Notes under the pieces: model-generated
The model's database searches: none
Told to the model about the DNA's origin: nothing
What the model saw: only the letters and a program-made list of their open reading frames with translations
NCBI GenBank assembly: GCA_963719855.1
Contig: CAVRDK010000004.1
Location: forward strand, 868,001-932,000
Length of the DNA: 64,000 bases
Origin: CAIQPV01 sp963719855
GTDB taxonomy: Bacteria; Pseudomonadota; Gammaproteobacteria; Burkholderiales; Gallionellaceae
Direction of reading: 5' to 3'
In this document: positions 38,228 through 46,699 of the stretch, piece by piece
How positions within the stretch are numbered: position 1 is the first letter of the stretch
How the letters are laid out: every line of letters begins with the position of its first letter
Translations under genes and position numbers: made by a program

Positions 38228-39040
38228 ATGAGCCAGGCGAACAATCTGCCGACCATCGCTCCGGTGGACGACGATTTGCAGATTTTACTGATAACACTGG
38301 GCGCTCACAGTTTCGGTGTGCCACTTGCTCACGTACGTTATGTTTCTCAAGTGCCTTCCGACTTCGTCTGTCGAGGTGCCGAAGTCGGGCATCATTTCGT
38401 CTTCGAAGGCAGCCCTCTCGCCTACGTCTCACTGTGGGATACGCTGGGACAAAAATCTGCCTACGCAGAGTACGAGGAAATGCAGGCAATGCTGCCGCAG
38501 CGCCGACAGGATCACCTCGACTGGATGTCTGCCCTTGAAGAGTCGATCCGAACCGGCATAGCCTTTTCGAAAGCCCGCAACGCACATGACTGCGCGTTCG
38601 GTAAGTGGTTCTATAGCTACCACGCCAAAGATCGCAGGTTGTCGCTGCTCCTGATGCAGTTTGAACAGCCCCATGTGACGATCCATGCCCTCGCCGACAG
38701 GCTTCTTGGGCTGTCTGGGGCGGGGCATGGCGAAGATGCTCTGCACGCCTTCGAGGACGCGAAGAACACCACACTCGCCAAGCTGATGGAGCTATTCGAC
38801 TCGGCGCAAAAACTGGTCGTGGAACTTCAACGGCACATAGCTATTATCGTTAGCGACGGGGAGAATACCTGCGCCCTTGGCGCGGACAGCGTGCGCGACA
38901 TCGTCACCATCCCTCCCGAATGCGTTAAGGAAAATACGGGGAAGGCCGCCGGGATAGAATCTCAGGCGACGTCGGCGCTCATCATTCTTGACGACCATGA
39001 TGTTGTCCCCCTGCTTAATTGGCGCAAATTCTGTACTTGA
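38228..39040 (+). CDS. CheW-type coupling protein split by an inserted CZB domain
   Basis: A 270-aa protein. Residues 17-78 are the first half of a CheW fold (ILLITLGAHSFGVPLAHVRYV; PLAYVSLWDTLG). Residues about 94-192 are a CZB helical bundle with H96, C122 (HDCAFGKWFYSY), H149 and H153 (HVTIHALADRLL). Residues 200-265 complete CheW (RHIAIIVSDGENTCALGADSVRDIVTIPPE; LIILDDHDVVPLLN). The insertion sits in the middle of the CheW barrel, so zinc binding could change coupling of receptor to kinase. No CheA is encoded in the window. I know CZB domains mainly at the ends of receptors and cyclases, so this architecture is unusual. Confidence 0.85.
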   Translation: MSQANNLPTIAPVDDDLQILLITLGAHSFGVPLAHVRYVSQVPSDFVCRGAEVGHHFVFEGSPLAYVSLWDTLGQKSAYAEYEEMQAMLPQRRQDHLDWMSALEESIRTGIAFSKARNAHDCAFGKWFYSYHAKDRRLSLLLMQFEQPHVTIHALADRLLGLSGAGHGEDALHAFEDAKNTTLAKLMELFDSAQKLVVELQRHIAIIVSDGENTCALGADSVRDIVTIPPECVKENTGKAAGIESQATSALIILDDHDVVPLLNWRKFCT

Positions 39041-39365
39041 GGCGGTTTAGCCAGATATTCACCAGTACATTTGATTTTTTTGATATGCAAAAAATTGAGC
39101 CTCTGCGCTATCGATCATTAGGTCAAACATACAGTGCAGTGAAGGGCTGATAAGTAAAAACGAATTTGGATCAGTGGACCTGCCGGTCGCGAATGGCGGG
39201 TATCGGGTAGGCAGTTTGCATTTGTGACGGATGGGTATGCAAGATCGGCACGTCGCAGTTGGGCGTTTCTGAAGTCAACTAAATCTCACCCTGAAACGTT
39301 TATTGCTCTGTGCAATTCAAATTCATTCACGAATATTTAGATAACCAATGCTAAGGAGATTTTGT
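39041..39365. other. Intergenic region without a recognisable gene
   Basis: About 325 AT-rich bases between the CheW-CZB gene and the Cys-rich protein gene. I see no RNA gene, clear promoter or terminator. Confidence 0.5.
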
Positions 39366-39647
39366 ATGAAAACCCAATTAAAGTTTGTTTTGGCTTTTAT
39401 TGTAGCTTCAGGAATCCAATCTGTAGCGTTTGCTGCGCCAACTGCCGAGGACAAAGCAGACGCAAGTCAAATCAATTCAGCCTGTACTCAAGATGCCCAG
39501 ACTGCTGGATGTTCTGGTGAAGTTGTTGGTAAAGGTCTTTTGAAGTGTTTGCATAGCTATAAAAAGGCCAACAAATCGTACAAATTCTCACCCGGTTGTA
39601 AAGCTGCAATGGAGAAGCTTCACCAAGACAAGGAAGTTGGCAAGTAA
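39366..39647 (+). CDS. Small secreted cysteine-containing protein
   Basis: A 93-aa protein with an AAGGAG ribosome site before the ATG at 39366. The signal peptide ends VAFAA. Mature sequence: Cys residues in INSACTQDAQTAGCSG, LLKCLHSYK and SPGCKAAMEKL, which fit the spacing of the cysteine-rich repeat family (PF00839-like). A four-Cys helical hairpin with two disulfides is expected. The role is unknown. Confidence 0.65.
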   Translation: MKTQLKFVLAFIVASGIQSVAFAAPTAEDKADASQINSACTQDAQTAGCSGEVVGKGLLKCLHSYKKANKSYKFSPGCKAAMEKLHQDKEVGK

Positions 39648-40066
39648 TATCAAGCCCCAACTAATTCAACGATTCTAAATATCGGCAATCGTCCAGCGAC
39701 CGTCGATTAACAAAAAACTGAATGGCTGCTCATAGTAGGAGCAGCCATTCCCAGAAAAATTGCCTAAATATTGAGTTGTCACCACCTTCACACTCCAAAC
39801 CTGAGTGGCCATTCGCTCACCTTCCTTTTCTGTCGGAAGCCCCCTCTCACTAGCTCATCTTTCATCCCTACGAAAAAATCCGGCTTGATACATTGAGGAC
39901 ATACATAAGCTAAGTGTAGGTGTTAGCTTTGCAAGCGTGCGTTCTGCACAATTTGGTGATAAGTAAGAGCAGTTATGATCAGATGAATTGTGTGAGCGAC
40001 ATTCTTAATATTGATTTAGTGCAATACAAAACAGGTTTGCAATTGCCACAATCAATACATAAGGAC
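39648..40066. other. Gene-free region left of the IS66 element
   Basis: About 420 bp with a stem-loop at 39721-39749 and otherwise no recognisable gene or motif. It ends in the 8-bp target sequence ATAAGGAC of the IS66 insertion (40059-40066). Confidence 0.5.
39721..39749. terminator. Strong stem-loop after the Cys-rich protein gene
   Basis: AATGGCTGCTC and GAGCAGCCATT form a perfect 11-bp stem with a 7-nt loop, about 75 bp after the stop codon. A U-run is lacking on the plus strand, so intrinsic termination is not certain. Confidence 0.5.
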
Positions 40067-40148
40067 GTAAGCGACCCATTAACAACGCCCTTGTTGCCTA
40101 AATCAAATATCAGCATGCTTGGCACATCTTAAACAAGGTGGAGCCAAC

Positions 40149-40460
40149 ATGAAGAATCGAACGGAATTTTGGACAGCGCATGTCGCCGCCGTCAAACGTG
40201 AGGCAATTTCAGCGAGTGCCTATGCGAAGCAGCACGACCTCTCGATTGCCGCTTTGTATTATTGGCAGCGCAAGCTGAAATCAAATGCCGGGGTAAGTGA
40301 GGTAGGATCTGAACCCAAATTCGTGGCGCTACGCGTTGCGGAACAGCGTCCATGCCAGTGCACTTTGGTGTTGCCTTCCGGTCTGCATCTGGAAATGTCG
40401 GCGTTGCCCGCACCGGAATGGTTGGCAGCGCTGAGCCGCACTTTGCCGGGAGCACGCTAA
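40149..40460 (+). CDS. tnpA: IS66 accessory protein TnpA
   Basis: A 103-aa protein with the usual N-terminal helix-turn-helix of IS66 TnpA: FWTAHVAAVKREAISASAYAKQHDLSIAALYYWQRKL. The ATG at 40149 follows GGTGGAGCC. Its stop overlaps the tnpB start by one base (TAATG). DNA binding at the element ends is the presumed role. Confidence 0.9.
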   Translation: MKNRTEFWTAHVAAVKREAISASAYAKQHDLSIAALYYWQRKLKSNAGVSEVGSEPKFVALRVAEQRPCQCTLVLPSGLHLEMSALPAPEWLAALSRTLPGAR

Positions 40461-40816
40461 TGCATCCAGGCTGCACTATCGAGCAAGTCTATTTGTGCCG
40501 TGACGCGATCGACTTCCGGAAAGCGATTAATGGGCTGAGCGTGATGGTCGAACAAGAAATGGGTTTAAATCCGTTTGGAAGTGCGTTGTATGTATTCGTC
40601 AATCGCTCACGGAATAAGATCAAGGTGTTGTACTGGCATCGCAATGGGTTTTGTCTGTGGCAAAAGCGCTTGGAAGAAGATAAATTTCATTGGCCGAAAC
40701 ACAGCGAGACGAACACACAAACGATCACGCTCAGAGAATTCGAGTGGTTGCTTGAAGGCCTTGATTTGTGGAGAAATAAACCTCATAAAACGTTGAAATA
40801 CGCTTGCATTTCATAG
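40460..40816 (+). CDS. tnpB: IS66 accessory protein TnpB
   Basis: A 118-aa IS66 Orf2 protein. Recognised by YLCRDAIDFRKAINGLSVMVE, LNPFGSALYVFVNRSRNKIKVLYW and NGFCLWQKRLEEDKFHWP. It is required for IS66 transposition, with an unknown biochemical role. Translationally coupled to tnpA. Confidence 0.95.
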   Translation: MHPGCTIEQVYLCRDAIDFRKAINGLSVMVEQEMGLNPFGSALYVFVNRSRNKIKVLYWHRNGFCLWQKRLEEDKFHWPKHSETNTQTITLREFEWLLEGLDLWRNKPHKTLKYACIS

Positions 40817-40837
40817 GGTAAATTGATAGAATTCTTC

Positions 40838-42457
40838 ATGCTTAAAACACATGAAAAGTCTTCAGTTTTACCACTGGATTATCGCTCCAGAGCCAACCTT
40901 CCCGAGTTCACTTTACCCGACGTTTTACCGACCGACCCGGCAGCACTTACAGCGCTGTTAATTGCAGCTGTCAATGCAAAGATCGCCTTTGCCGAACACG
41001 TCACCTACCTGTACGAACAAATCGCATTAGCGCGCCGCCGCATGTTTGGCCCGAGTTCAGAGAGTGTTGCACAGTTTCACCTATTCGACGAAGCGGAAGT
41101 ACTGGCCGCAACCTCAACCGAGGCACAGGATGTTGCGCCGTTGCCGGTATCGGCACCCGCCAAGGCTCAAAAGCCCGCACGCGGCAAACGCAGCCCGCTG
41201 CCGCCAGAACTTGAACGGGTACAGATCATTCACGACGTGCCGGAATCCGAACGCACCTGCGGTTGCGGCACACCGATGGTGGTCATCAACCGAGTTGTCA
41301 GCGAACAGCTCGACATCGTCCCGATGCAGGTGCGCGTGCTGCAACATATCCGGTTGGTGTATGGATGCAAGGCCAGCGAACACGCACCAGTAACGGCGGC
41401 TTTGCCGCCACAACCCTTGCCCAAGAGCAATGCCAGTCCAAGTTTGCTGGCGATGCTGTTGACGACCAAGTATGTCGATGGCTTGCCGCTGGCTAGATTC
41501 GAGAAGGTGCTGGCCCGTCACGATGTGACAGTGCCGCGCCAGACGCTGGCGCGCTGGGTGATCGGCGCGAGTGCCGCACTGCAACCGCTGCACAACCTGA
41601 TGCGGGACATCTTGTTTGATGCCCCCTTCATCCACATGGATGAAACGGTGGTACAGGTGCTCAAGGAAAAGAATAAGAGTCCGGCCTCCAACAGTTACAT
41701 GTGGGTGCAGACGGGCGGGCCACCCGGAAAGCCGGTGGTGATTTACGACTATGACCCGAGTCGTAGCGGGGAAGTACCGGCGCGCCTGCTGCTGGGATAT
41801 CAGGGTTATCTGATGACGGACGGCTACGAGGGCTATAACAAGCTTGCCAAAACCGATGGCATCGAGCATCTGGTTTGCTGGGCGCATGTTCGCCGCAAGT
41901 TTGTGGAGGCCGTGAAGGTGCAACTGAAAGGCACGCACGGTCATGCCGACCAGGCGGTCGCCATGATCGGCAAGCTTTACGGCATTGAAAAGGAGCACAA
42001 GAATTCCACAATTGAGGTGCGCTATGCCGCACGTCAGGAGAACAGCATACCGGTGCTCGATGAGTTGCATGACTGGATGGAAAAGCTGCTGCCCATGGTT
42101 CCGCCAAAGAGCGCACTGGGTGGCGCGCTGTCCTATATGCGAGATTACTGGGGCAAGTTGGTTCGCTACCCTGAGCGCGGCGATCTGCCAATCGACAACA
42201 ACCGCTGCGAAAACGCGATCCGCCCCTTCGTGGTTGGCCGCAAGGCTTGGTTGTTTAGCGATACACCAGCCGGTGCCAACGCTAGCGCGATTATCTATTC
42301 GCTTGTTGAAACCGCCAAAGTAAACGGCGCAGAGCCATACACATGGCTGCGCCATGTGCTGGAGCATCTGCCCGCAGCACAAACGGCGGATGAAATGGAT
42401 AAGTTGTTGCCGTGGAATTTCCATGCGGCGACTTTAGCTGACATCACGCCTCGCTGA
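40838..42457 (+). CDS. tnpC: IS66 transposase TnpC
   Basis: About 539 aa from MLKTHEKSS; an in-frame ATG five codons earlier is possible. An N-terminal leucine-zipper-like region, a zinc-binding segment (ERTCGCGTPMVVIN), and the DDE catalytic domain (IHMDETVVQVL, GYLMTDGYEGYNKL, IDNNRCENAIRPFVVGRK) are all intact. The C-terminal IS66 extension is present. Full length for the family. Confidence 0.95.
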   Translation: MLKTHEKSSVLPLDYRSRANLPEFTLPDVLPTDPAALTALLIAAVNAKIAFAEHVTYLYEQIALARRRMFGPSSESVAQFHLFDEAEVLAATSTEAQDVAPLPVSAPAKAQKPARGKRSPLPPELERVQIIHDVPESERTCGCGTPMVVINRVVSEQLDIVPMQVRVLQHIRLVYGCKASEHAPVTAALPPQPLPKSNASPSLLAMLLTTKYVDGLPLARFEKVLARHDVTVPRQTLARWVIGASAALQPLHNLMRDILFDAPFIHMDETVVQVLKEKNKSPASNSYMWVQTGGPPGKPVVIYDYDPSRSGEVPARLLLGYQGYLMTDGYEGYNKLAKTDGIEHLVCWAHVRRKFVEAVKVQLKGTHGHADQAVAMIGKLYGIEKEHKNSTIEVRYAARQENSIPVLDELHDWMEKLLPMVPPKSALGGALSYMRDYWGKLVRYPERGDLPIDNNRCENAIRPFVVGRKAWLFSDTPAGANASAIIYSLVETAKVNGAEPYTWLRHVLEHLPAAQTADEMDKLLPWNFHAATLADITPR

Positions 42458-42513
42458 ATAGCCTGCACTTCCTGAATCGCTTACATAAGGACAACTATTT
42501 AAGGTACATCTTG

Positions 42514-43698
42514 GTGAATAAAAACGACTTTAATATTTTTTCTTCCCTGCGGCAATCTCTCATTCTTGGGTTCATCCTTTCCTCTGTTCTGATGATGGGA
42601 TGTTCATCCGCCCCAAAACAACAAAAGATTGACCAAACGAAGATTCAGCAGTTTGCTACTCGCGGATATGATTCCGGAATTGACTATGCGACTTCAATCA
42701 GCAAATTATCACTAAACATCGGAAATGAATGCTGTCAAATTACTATTGTTCAACCTAATCGAGAAGAGAAATATCCCTTAGTCATTTATCTGCCAGGTCT
42801 TGGAGAATCCAGTGATGCGGGAGCAGATATGCGTAACGCATGGGCAAGATCCGGGTATGTTGTCCTTTCTTTTCAGTCGCTGAAAGATGATGAAAATGTA
42901 TGGTCATCGAAGGCTGCACGTAATGCCGATTTTGCGTATATCAGGCATGAACGATATTCTTCCGAGGTCATATCAGAACGCCTTGATATATTGACGAAGG
43001 TAATCGGATACCTGAAACAACGTGTTGCATCGGGCGATACGGGTTTGCAACGCATGGATATGTCTCACATTGCGATTGCTGGATTTGATATTGGAGCCAG
43101 TTCAGCGATGATTATCGCAGGAGAAGATTATCCAGGCGTTTCAAATGCTGGATTGACGGTTCACGTTGATGGGGTGATTGCATTGAGTCCTTATGCTGAT
43201 TTTTCCGGTTCGGCACTTGATGTACGTTATCGCAATATTAATTTGCCGGTGCTATCCATTACAAGCGATGCTGATGGAGATGCTCATGGAGGCGTCTCAC
43301 CATCGCTCCATCAGGCTCCATTTCAATATATGCCACCCGGAAACAAATATTTATTCTTATTGGCTGGTGCATCCCATTCCGTCATTGGTGATGAAGATCA
43401 AGCCAAGTCTGCTCCAAATGAAGGAAATAGCATCAGTCAGAAAACTGATTCTGGCAATACCAGTGGCGGCAAGCATCGCGGCAAAAGATCATCCAATAGA
43501 GGTGGCGATTCTGGATTATCTTCCCAGCGTGAAGCCGGGAATTCTCCGACTCAGGGTGCCATTATGGAAGTTGCCATCACGCAAATAACAACAGCTTTCC
43601 TTAATGCCTATATCAAGAACGATAAATTTTCGCGAGAATGGCTGAAAAGAGATGCGCAACCTTGGCTGAATCAAATTGGACAGTTGAAAGAAAAATGA
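42514..43698 (+). CDS. Lipoprotein alpha/beta-hydrolase-like protein with Asp at the nucleophile elbow
   Basis: A protein of about 394 aa. The GTG at 42514 (or TTG at 42511) follows AAGGTAC. The lipobox VLMMGC gives a lipidated Cys. The hydrolase fold shows in YPLVIYLPGLGESSDAGADM, GYVVLSFQS, MSHIAIAGFDIGASSAM and a late SH in LLAGASHSVIGDE. The elbow motif is G-F-D-I-G; most enzymes of this dienelactone hydrolase-like group have Ser there, so it may use Asp or be inactive. A Ser/Gly/Lys-rich low-complexity insert lies at about 305-350. The IS66 target duplication ends 21 bp before the start, so native control is probably lost. Confidence 0.75.
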   Translation: MNKNDFNIFSSLRQSLILGFILSSVLMMGCSSAPKQQKIDQTKIQQFATRGYDSGIDYATSISKLSLNIGNECCQITIVQPNREEKYPLVIYLPGLGESSDAGADMRNAWARSGYVVLSFQSLKDDENVWSSKAARNADFAYIRHERYSSEVISERLDILTKVIGYLKQRVASGDTGLQRMDMSHIAIAGFDIGASSAMIIAGEDYPGVSNAGLTVHVDGVIALSPYADFSGSALDVRYRNINLPVLSITSDADGDAHGGVSPSLHQAPFQYMPPGNKYLFLLAGASHSVIGDEDQAKSAPNEGNSISQKTDSGNTSGGKHRGKRSSNRGGDSGLSSQREAGNSPTQGAIMEVAITQITTAFLNAYIKNDKFSREWLKRDAQPWLNQIGQLKEK

Positions 43699-43907
43699 AG
43701 AGGCTTTCGGGAATACGTGTGCCTTAATCTGCATTTAACCGCTTTTAAAACCAGCGCTTAAGATGAGCTATCCCGAGGCCGACGCAAAGCGCCGTCAAGA
43801 ACTGATGTCATCCGCCAGCATCTATTGCCTTGCCATGATAGGTCTGCTTATCCGCTCAGTAGCGTGATTGCAATTTGCCTAATTTTGTCGGGGCGACACA
43901 CGGGAAA

Positions 43908-44255
43908 TCACCCCTTCCCAGCCTTTGTTGCATCGTATATCTGCCAACCAGCGAGGGCGACAATCAATGTACCCACCACAATGGCGTTGATCGTCGGTTC
44001 CTTCTCCGTTGCGAAACCAAAGGAATAGGGGGAAAGAATTAGCCAAGCCCCCAGCAGGATGTTGAAGATTTCCTGCCCTTGATCCAACAGCCTACAGACG
44101 GAAATGAGGTTAAAGACGAGAAGTACCCCACCAAGTCCACAAGCATTGGCCGTGGCGGCCTCGTTCAGTGAATACTCCATTTCCCATGGAGAAACAACGA
44201 GCCAGCACCCCAGCAGAACATTCGTCCAATCCTGCCATCGTATGATCATCGCCAA
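43908..44255 (-). CDS. SPW-repeat membrane protein
   Basis: A 115-aa protein with four hydrophobic helices in two repeats, each with an SPW-type motif (LVVSPWEMEYS and LILSPYSFGFA) after WTNVLLGCWL or FNILLGAWL. This matches the SPW family (PF03779). Function unknown. Gene-free bases lie on its right side (44256-44383) and a 209-bp gap on its left. Confidence 0.85.
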   Translation of the reverse strand: MAMIIRWQDWTNVLLGCWLVVSPWEMEYSLNEAATANACGLGGVLLVFNLISVCRLLDQGQEIFNILLGAWLILSPYSFGFATEKEPTINAIVVGTLIVALAGWQIYDATKAGKG

Positions 44256-44383
44256 AGTCCTGTATTTTGTCTCTTGGTTTGCACACTATCACTAATCGTT
44301 TTTCGGACTTTAGCGCCCATTATTTATGCCGCACCAGTATATAAAAATTGCCCCCTCAATTCAGGTGCGAACATTACTCTGAG

Positions 44384-44899
44384 TTATCGCACTGAAGGTG
44401 GAGGTGGTGGGGGATAGTAAGACGGAGCCGGTGCAGGTGGCGCAGGCGGTTGGGCGTAAATCACTCTGGGCCGATAGGCTGACGCCTGAGGAAGCTGGTT
44501 CCCCTTTGCATACATGCATTGCTCATACGCAATATCATACCGGCGCTGAGCTTCACGCCCGCTATACTGAGCCTCACCTGAGCCAATTGCAGCACCACCT
44601 AACATTCCAACGGCAGCACCCGACCCGGCGCTCTGATGCCCACCCCCTCCAAGAACTCCAGCAACTGCTCCTATTGCCGTACCGACTGCAATGCTTTTCA
44701 CCTCGCTGTCTGTTGCGGCTTGGCTGGCCGAAGTTCCGATAGAGTTTTGTGCAAATTGTCTGCACACATTATCTTCGGCATTAAATTGTTCAAATGATTT
44801 ACCCGGTGCAGGCATCACCGCAACACTGGGACCATTGGGAATACTTGCACATGCAGCAAGAGCCCCCAATAAAGCTACTGCAAGAATTGAATATCGCAT
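44384..44899 (-). CDS. Glycine-zipper outer-membrane lipoprotein
   Basis: A 171-aa lipoprotein with lipobox LAAC. A central glycine zipper (VGTAIGAVAGVLGGGGHQSAGSGAAVGMLGGAAIGSG split over about residues 73-108) suits membrane insertion. Other features are a conserved VCRQFAQNSIG with one Cys, AQRRYDIAYEQCMYAKGNQ and a Pro-rich tail. Such proteins are common in envelopes of betaproteobacteria and often respond to stress. It is one of five small exported proteins on the same strand here. Confidence 0.85.
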   Translation of the reverse strand: MRYSILAVALLGALAACASIPNGPSVAVMPAPGKSFEQFNAEDNVCRQFAQNSIGTSASQAATDSEVKSIAVGTAIGAVAGVLGGGGHQSAGSGAAVGMLGGAAIGSGEAQYSGREAQRRYDIAYEQCMYAKGNQLPQASAYRPRVIYAQPPAPPAPAPSYYPPPPPPSVR

Positions 44900-44978
44900 G
44901 ATTTCACCTCCATAACTATTGCTAAGAAAAAACCGAAATGAACATTACACGCACCCCAATCCACTCAAGACATGATGT

Positions 44979-45533
44979 CTAACGCGGCGCTGCCGGAGGT
45001 TGAGCCGGAACAGGTCTCCATCCTTCAGGGCAACTTGGCACATACGGGTAATAATTCTTTGCTGATTCACAGTAATACCAGGTCTGGACAGGCTGCTGAA
45101 CTGGAGCCGGTGGTGCTACCACCACTGGAACTTGCGGCGCCACGACCACGGGCGCCGCCAACGGCTCAAGATAGTTGACTTCGGAGACCACGAGCGGATA
45201 GGGATAAACAGGGCGGTCATAAAAATACCATTGCCCCTCGGCAAACCACCACCAGCCGCAGCGGCCCATAAAACAGGTTTTATTCCATCGTCCCCCACGC
45301 CAAAGCTTAAGCTCTGCACGGTTGAACCGATGAACGTCCCGCAAGGCAAATACATGATGGTCTCGCACCGCTTCGTGTCCCCGCTCTGCCGCGTGGTGGT
45401 CGCGCCCATCTTCGTGATGTTCCTCGGCGTAAATTGCGTGTGAAGCCATCAGCGCGGCGATTGCGGCAGCGATTGCCAGTTTTTTTACTATCATCAGCAT
45501 CCCCGCTGTTTGTTGGTTAGAATACAACTGCAT
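44979..45533 (-). CDS. Secreted protein with Pro/Val region and C-terminal CPEGW motif
   Basis: Up to 184 aa. The ATG at 45533 has GGGAG upstream; an internal ATG at 45500 gives a more typical signal peptide (MLMIVKKLAIAAAIAALMAS). The mature protein is His-rich (EEHHEDGRDHHAAERGHE), then has a Trp-rich core (WRGGRWNKTCFMGRCGWWWF) and a Pro/Val stretch. The C-terminal motif WYYCESAKNYYPYVPSCPEG is shared with the next gene. A metal-binding envelope role is possible because of the His clusters. Function unknown. Confidence 0.75.
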   Translation of the reverse strand: MQLYSNQQTAGMLMIVKKLAIAAAIAALMASHAIYAEEHHEDGRDHHAAERGHEAVRDHHVFALRDVHRFNRAELKLWRGGRWNKTCFMGRCGWWWFAEGQWYFYDRPVYPYPLVVSEVNYLEPLAAPVVVAPQVPVVVAPPAPVQQPVQTWYYCESAKNYYPYVPSCPEGWRPVPAQPPAAPR

Positions 45534-45618
45534 GGTTGCTCCCTCAAAACTGTTGTTGAATAAAAACAGAACTGCATATTACACGTACCCTGCGTCACTC
45601 ACGTTATGCCTGACAATT

Positions 45619-46002
45619 CTAACGCGGCGCTGTCTGAGGAGGTTGAGCAGGTACTGATGCCCATCCTTCCGGACAATTTGGTATATACGGATAATAACCT
45701 CTTGCCGAAGCGCAGTAATACCATAGCTGGGCAGGCGGCTGAGGCTGATACTGTGGCTGAGCCGGAGCCGGAGCAGGTTGTACGTAGACTGGATAGGGCT
45801 GTTCATATACCGGATAAGGATATGAGTATGGATAGGGGTATGCGTAGGGATAAGCCAAGTCATAAGCAATAACACCGCCCACAAGCGCTGGAGCAATCCA
45901 GCCACCTCTCCATCCCCAGCCGCCCCCTCGCCCCCAGCCACGGTCGGCGTAAGCTGGAGTGATTGATAAAACTGCGAGAATTAAGATCAATAATTTTTTC
46001 AT
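45619..46002 (-). CDS. Secreted Pro/Tyr-rich protein with C-terminal CPEGW motif
   Basis: A 127-aa protein. The ATG at 46002 follows AAGAAGGAG and begins a signal peptide ending TPAYA. A Gly/Trp-rich segment (RGWGRGGGWGWRGGW) is followed by a Pro/Tyr repeat (YPYAYPYPYSYPYPVY) and the tail WYYCASARGYYPYIPNCPEG, which matches the neighbour at 44979-45533. The two likely arose by duplication of the C-terminal module. Confidence 0.8.
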   Translation of the reverse strand: MKKLLILILAVLSITPAYADRGWGRGGGWGWRGGWIAPALVGGVIAYDLAYPYAYPYPYSYPYPVYEQPYPVYVQPAPAPAQPQYQPQPPAQLWYYCASARGYYPYIPNCPEGWASVPAQPPQTAPR

Positions 46003-46183
46003 GATACGACTCCTTCTTAATTCATTTCTTTGCAAAGCACCTGCGGATGAGCATGCTGCAATTTTTCTGGAAGCCACAACCACTCGCCGCATTTTGTTTT
46101 CAATCCGTCAACCCACGCGGGTGCGACCACATAACTAATACAAGGTTCCTTTTGATCAGATATGCATACGCCCAACGGGCGTC

Positions 46184-46699
46184 CTATCGTTCATCGGTGC
46201 CATGATTCCACTCGTGGCCTTCACGGGCTTGCTCGTGGTTTGTACCGTGCCATCCATGATGTTTATGATGGTGATCAAATTGGCGTAATGCTTGATTGAG
46301 GATTTTTCGTTGATCTTCTGTCAGAGCTTTTTGCAACTTGTCGGTCGCATCGGCAATTGCGGTCAGTTTCTTGGCAAATTCTGTTGCCCTGTCTGCCCGA
46401 TAACGCGAAATGGTTGTCGCATCTGCATCATGGTCTGGTCGTTTTACTCCTCGATCCGCCAGTGATTCCACTGATTTTGCGTACTGCTCCCAAGCAGCTT
46501 GTTGTGAAGCTTTAATTTCAAGGCGCGCTGCCAACTTATCCAGCCGGGCTTTCATATGCTCATGCATTTTTTCTGGGCTTATCTGCTTTTGATTATGATG
46601 CTCGTCTGGGCTGGCCAAGGCGGTCGACTGAAAGGTTGGTATCAGGAGCGCCCCAAGTGCAATAACAGGCATCATCAATTTGCTCAGTTTTATGTTCAT
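46184..46699 (-). CDS. Spy/CpxP-like periplasmic protein
   Basis: A 171-aa exported protein with an LTxxQ motif (LTEDQRKILNQALRQF), the mark of the Spy/CpxP family of periplasmic stress chaperones. The signal peptide ends TALAS. The C-terminus is very His-rich (FDHHHKHHGWHGTNHEQ), which suits metal binding. In other bacteria these proteins respond to envelope stress and metals. It is the first of the leftward small envelope genes. Confidence 0.82.
   Translation of the reverse strand: MNIKLSKLMMPVIALGALLIPTFQSTALASPDEHHNQKQISPEKMHEHMKARLDKLAARLEIKASQQAAWEQYAKSVESLADRGVKRPDHDADATTISRYRADRATEFAKKLTAIADATDKLQKALTEDQRKILNQALRQFDHHHKHHGWHGTNHEQAREGHEWNHGTDER

Larger units (their letters stand above)
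40067..42484 (+). mobile_element. IS66-family insertion sequence, complete, with 8-bp target duplication
   Basis: The 2,418-bp element runs from GTAAGCGA (40067) to TCGCTTAC (42484), its inverted ends. The direct repeat ATAAGGAC occurs at 40059-40066 and 42485-42492, the 8-bp duplication expected for IS66. All three genes (tnpA, tnpB, tnpC) are open, so the element may be active. It sits just upstream of the lipoprotein hydrolase gene and may have displaced its promoter. Confidence 0.95.
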
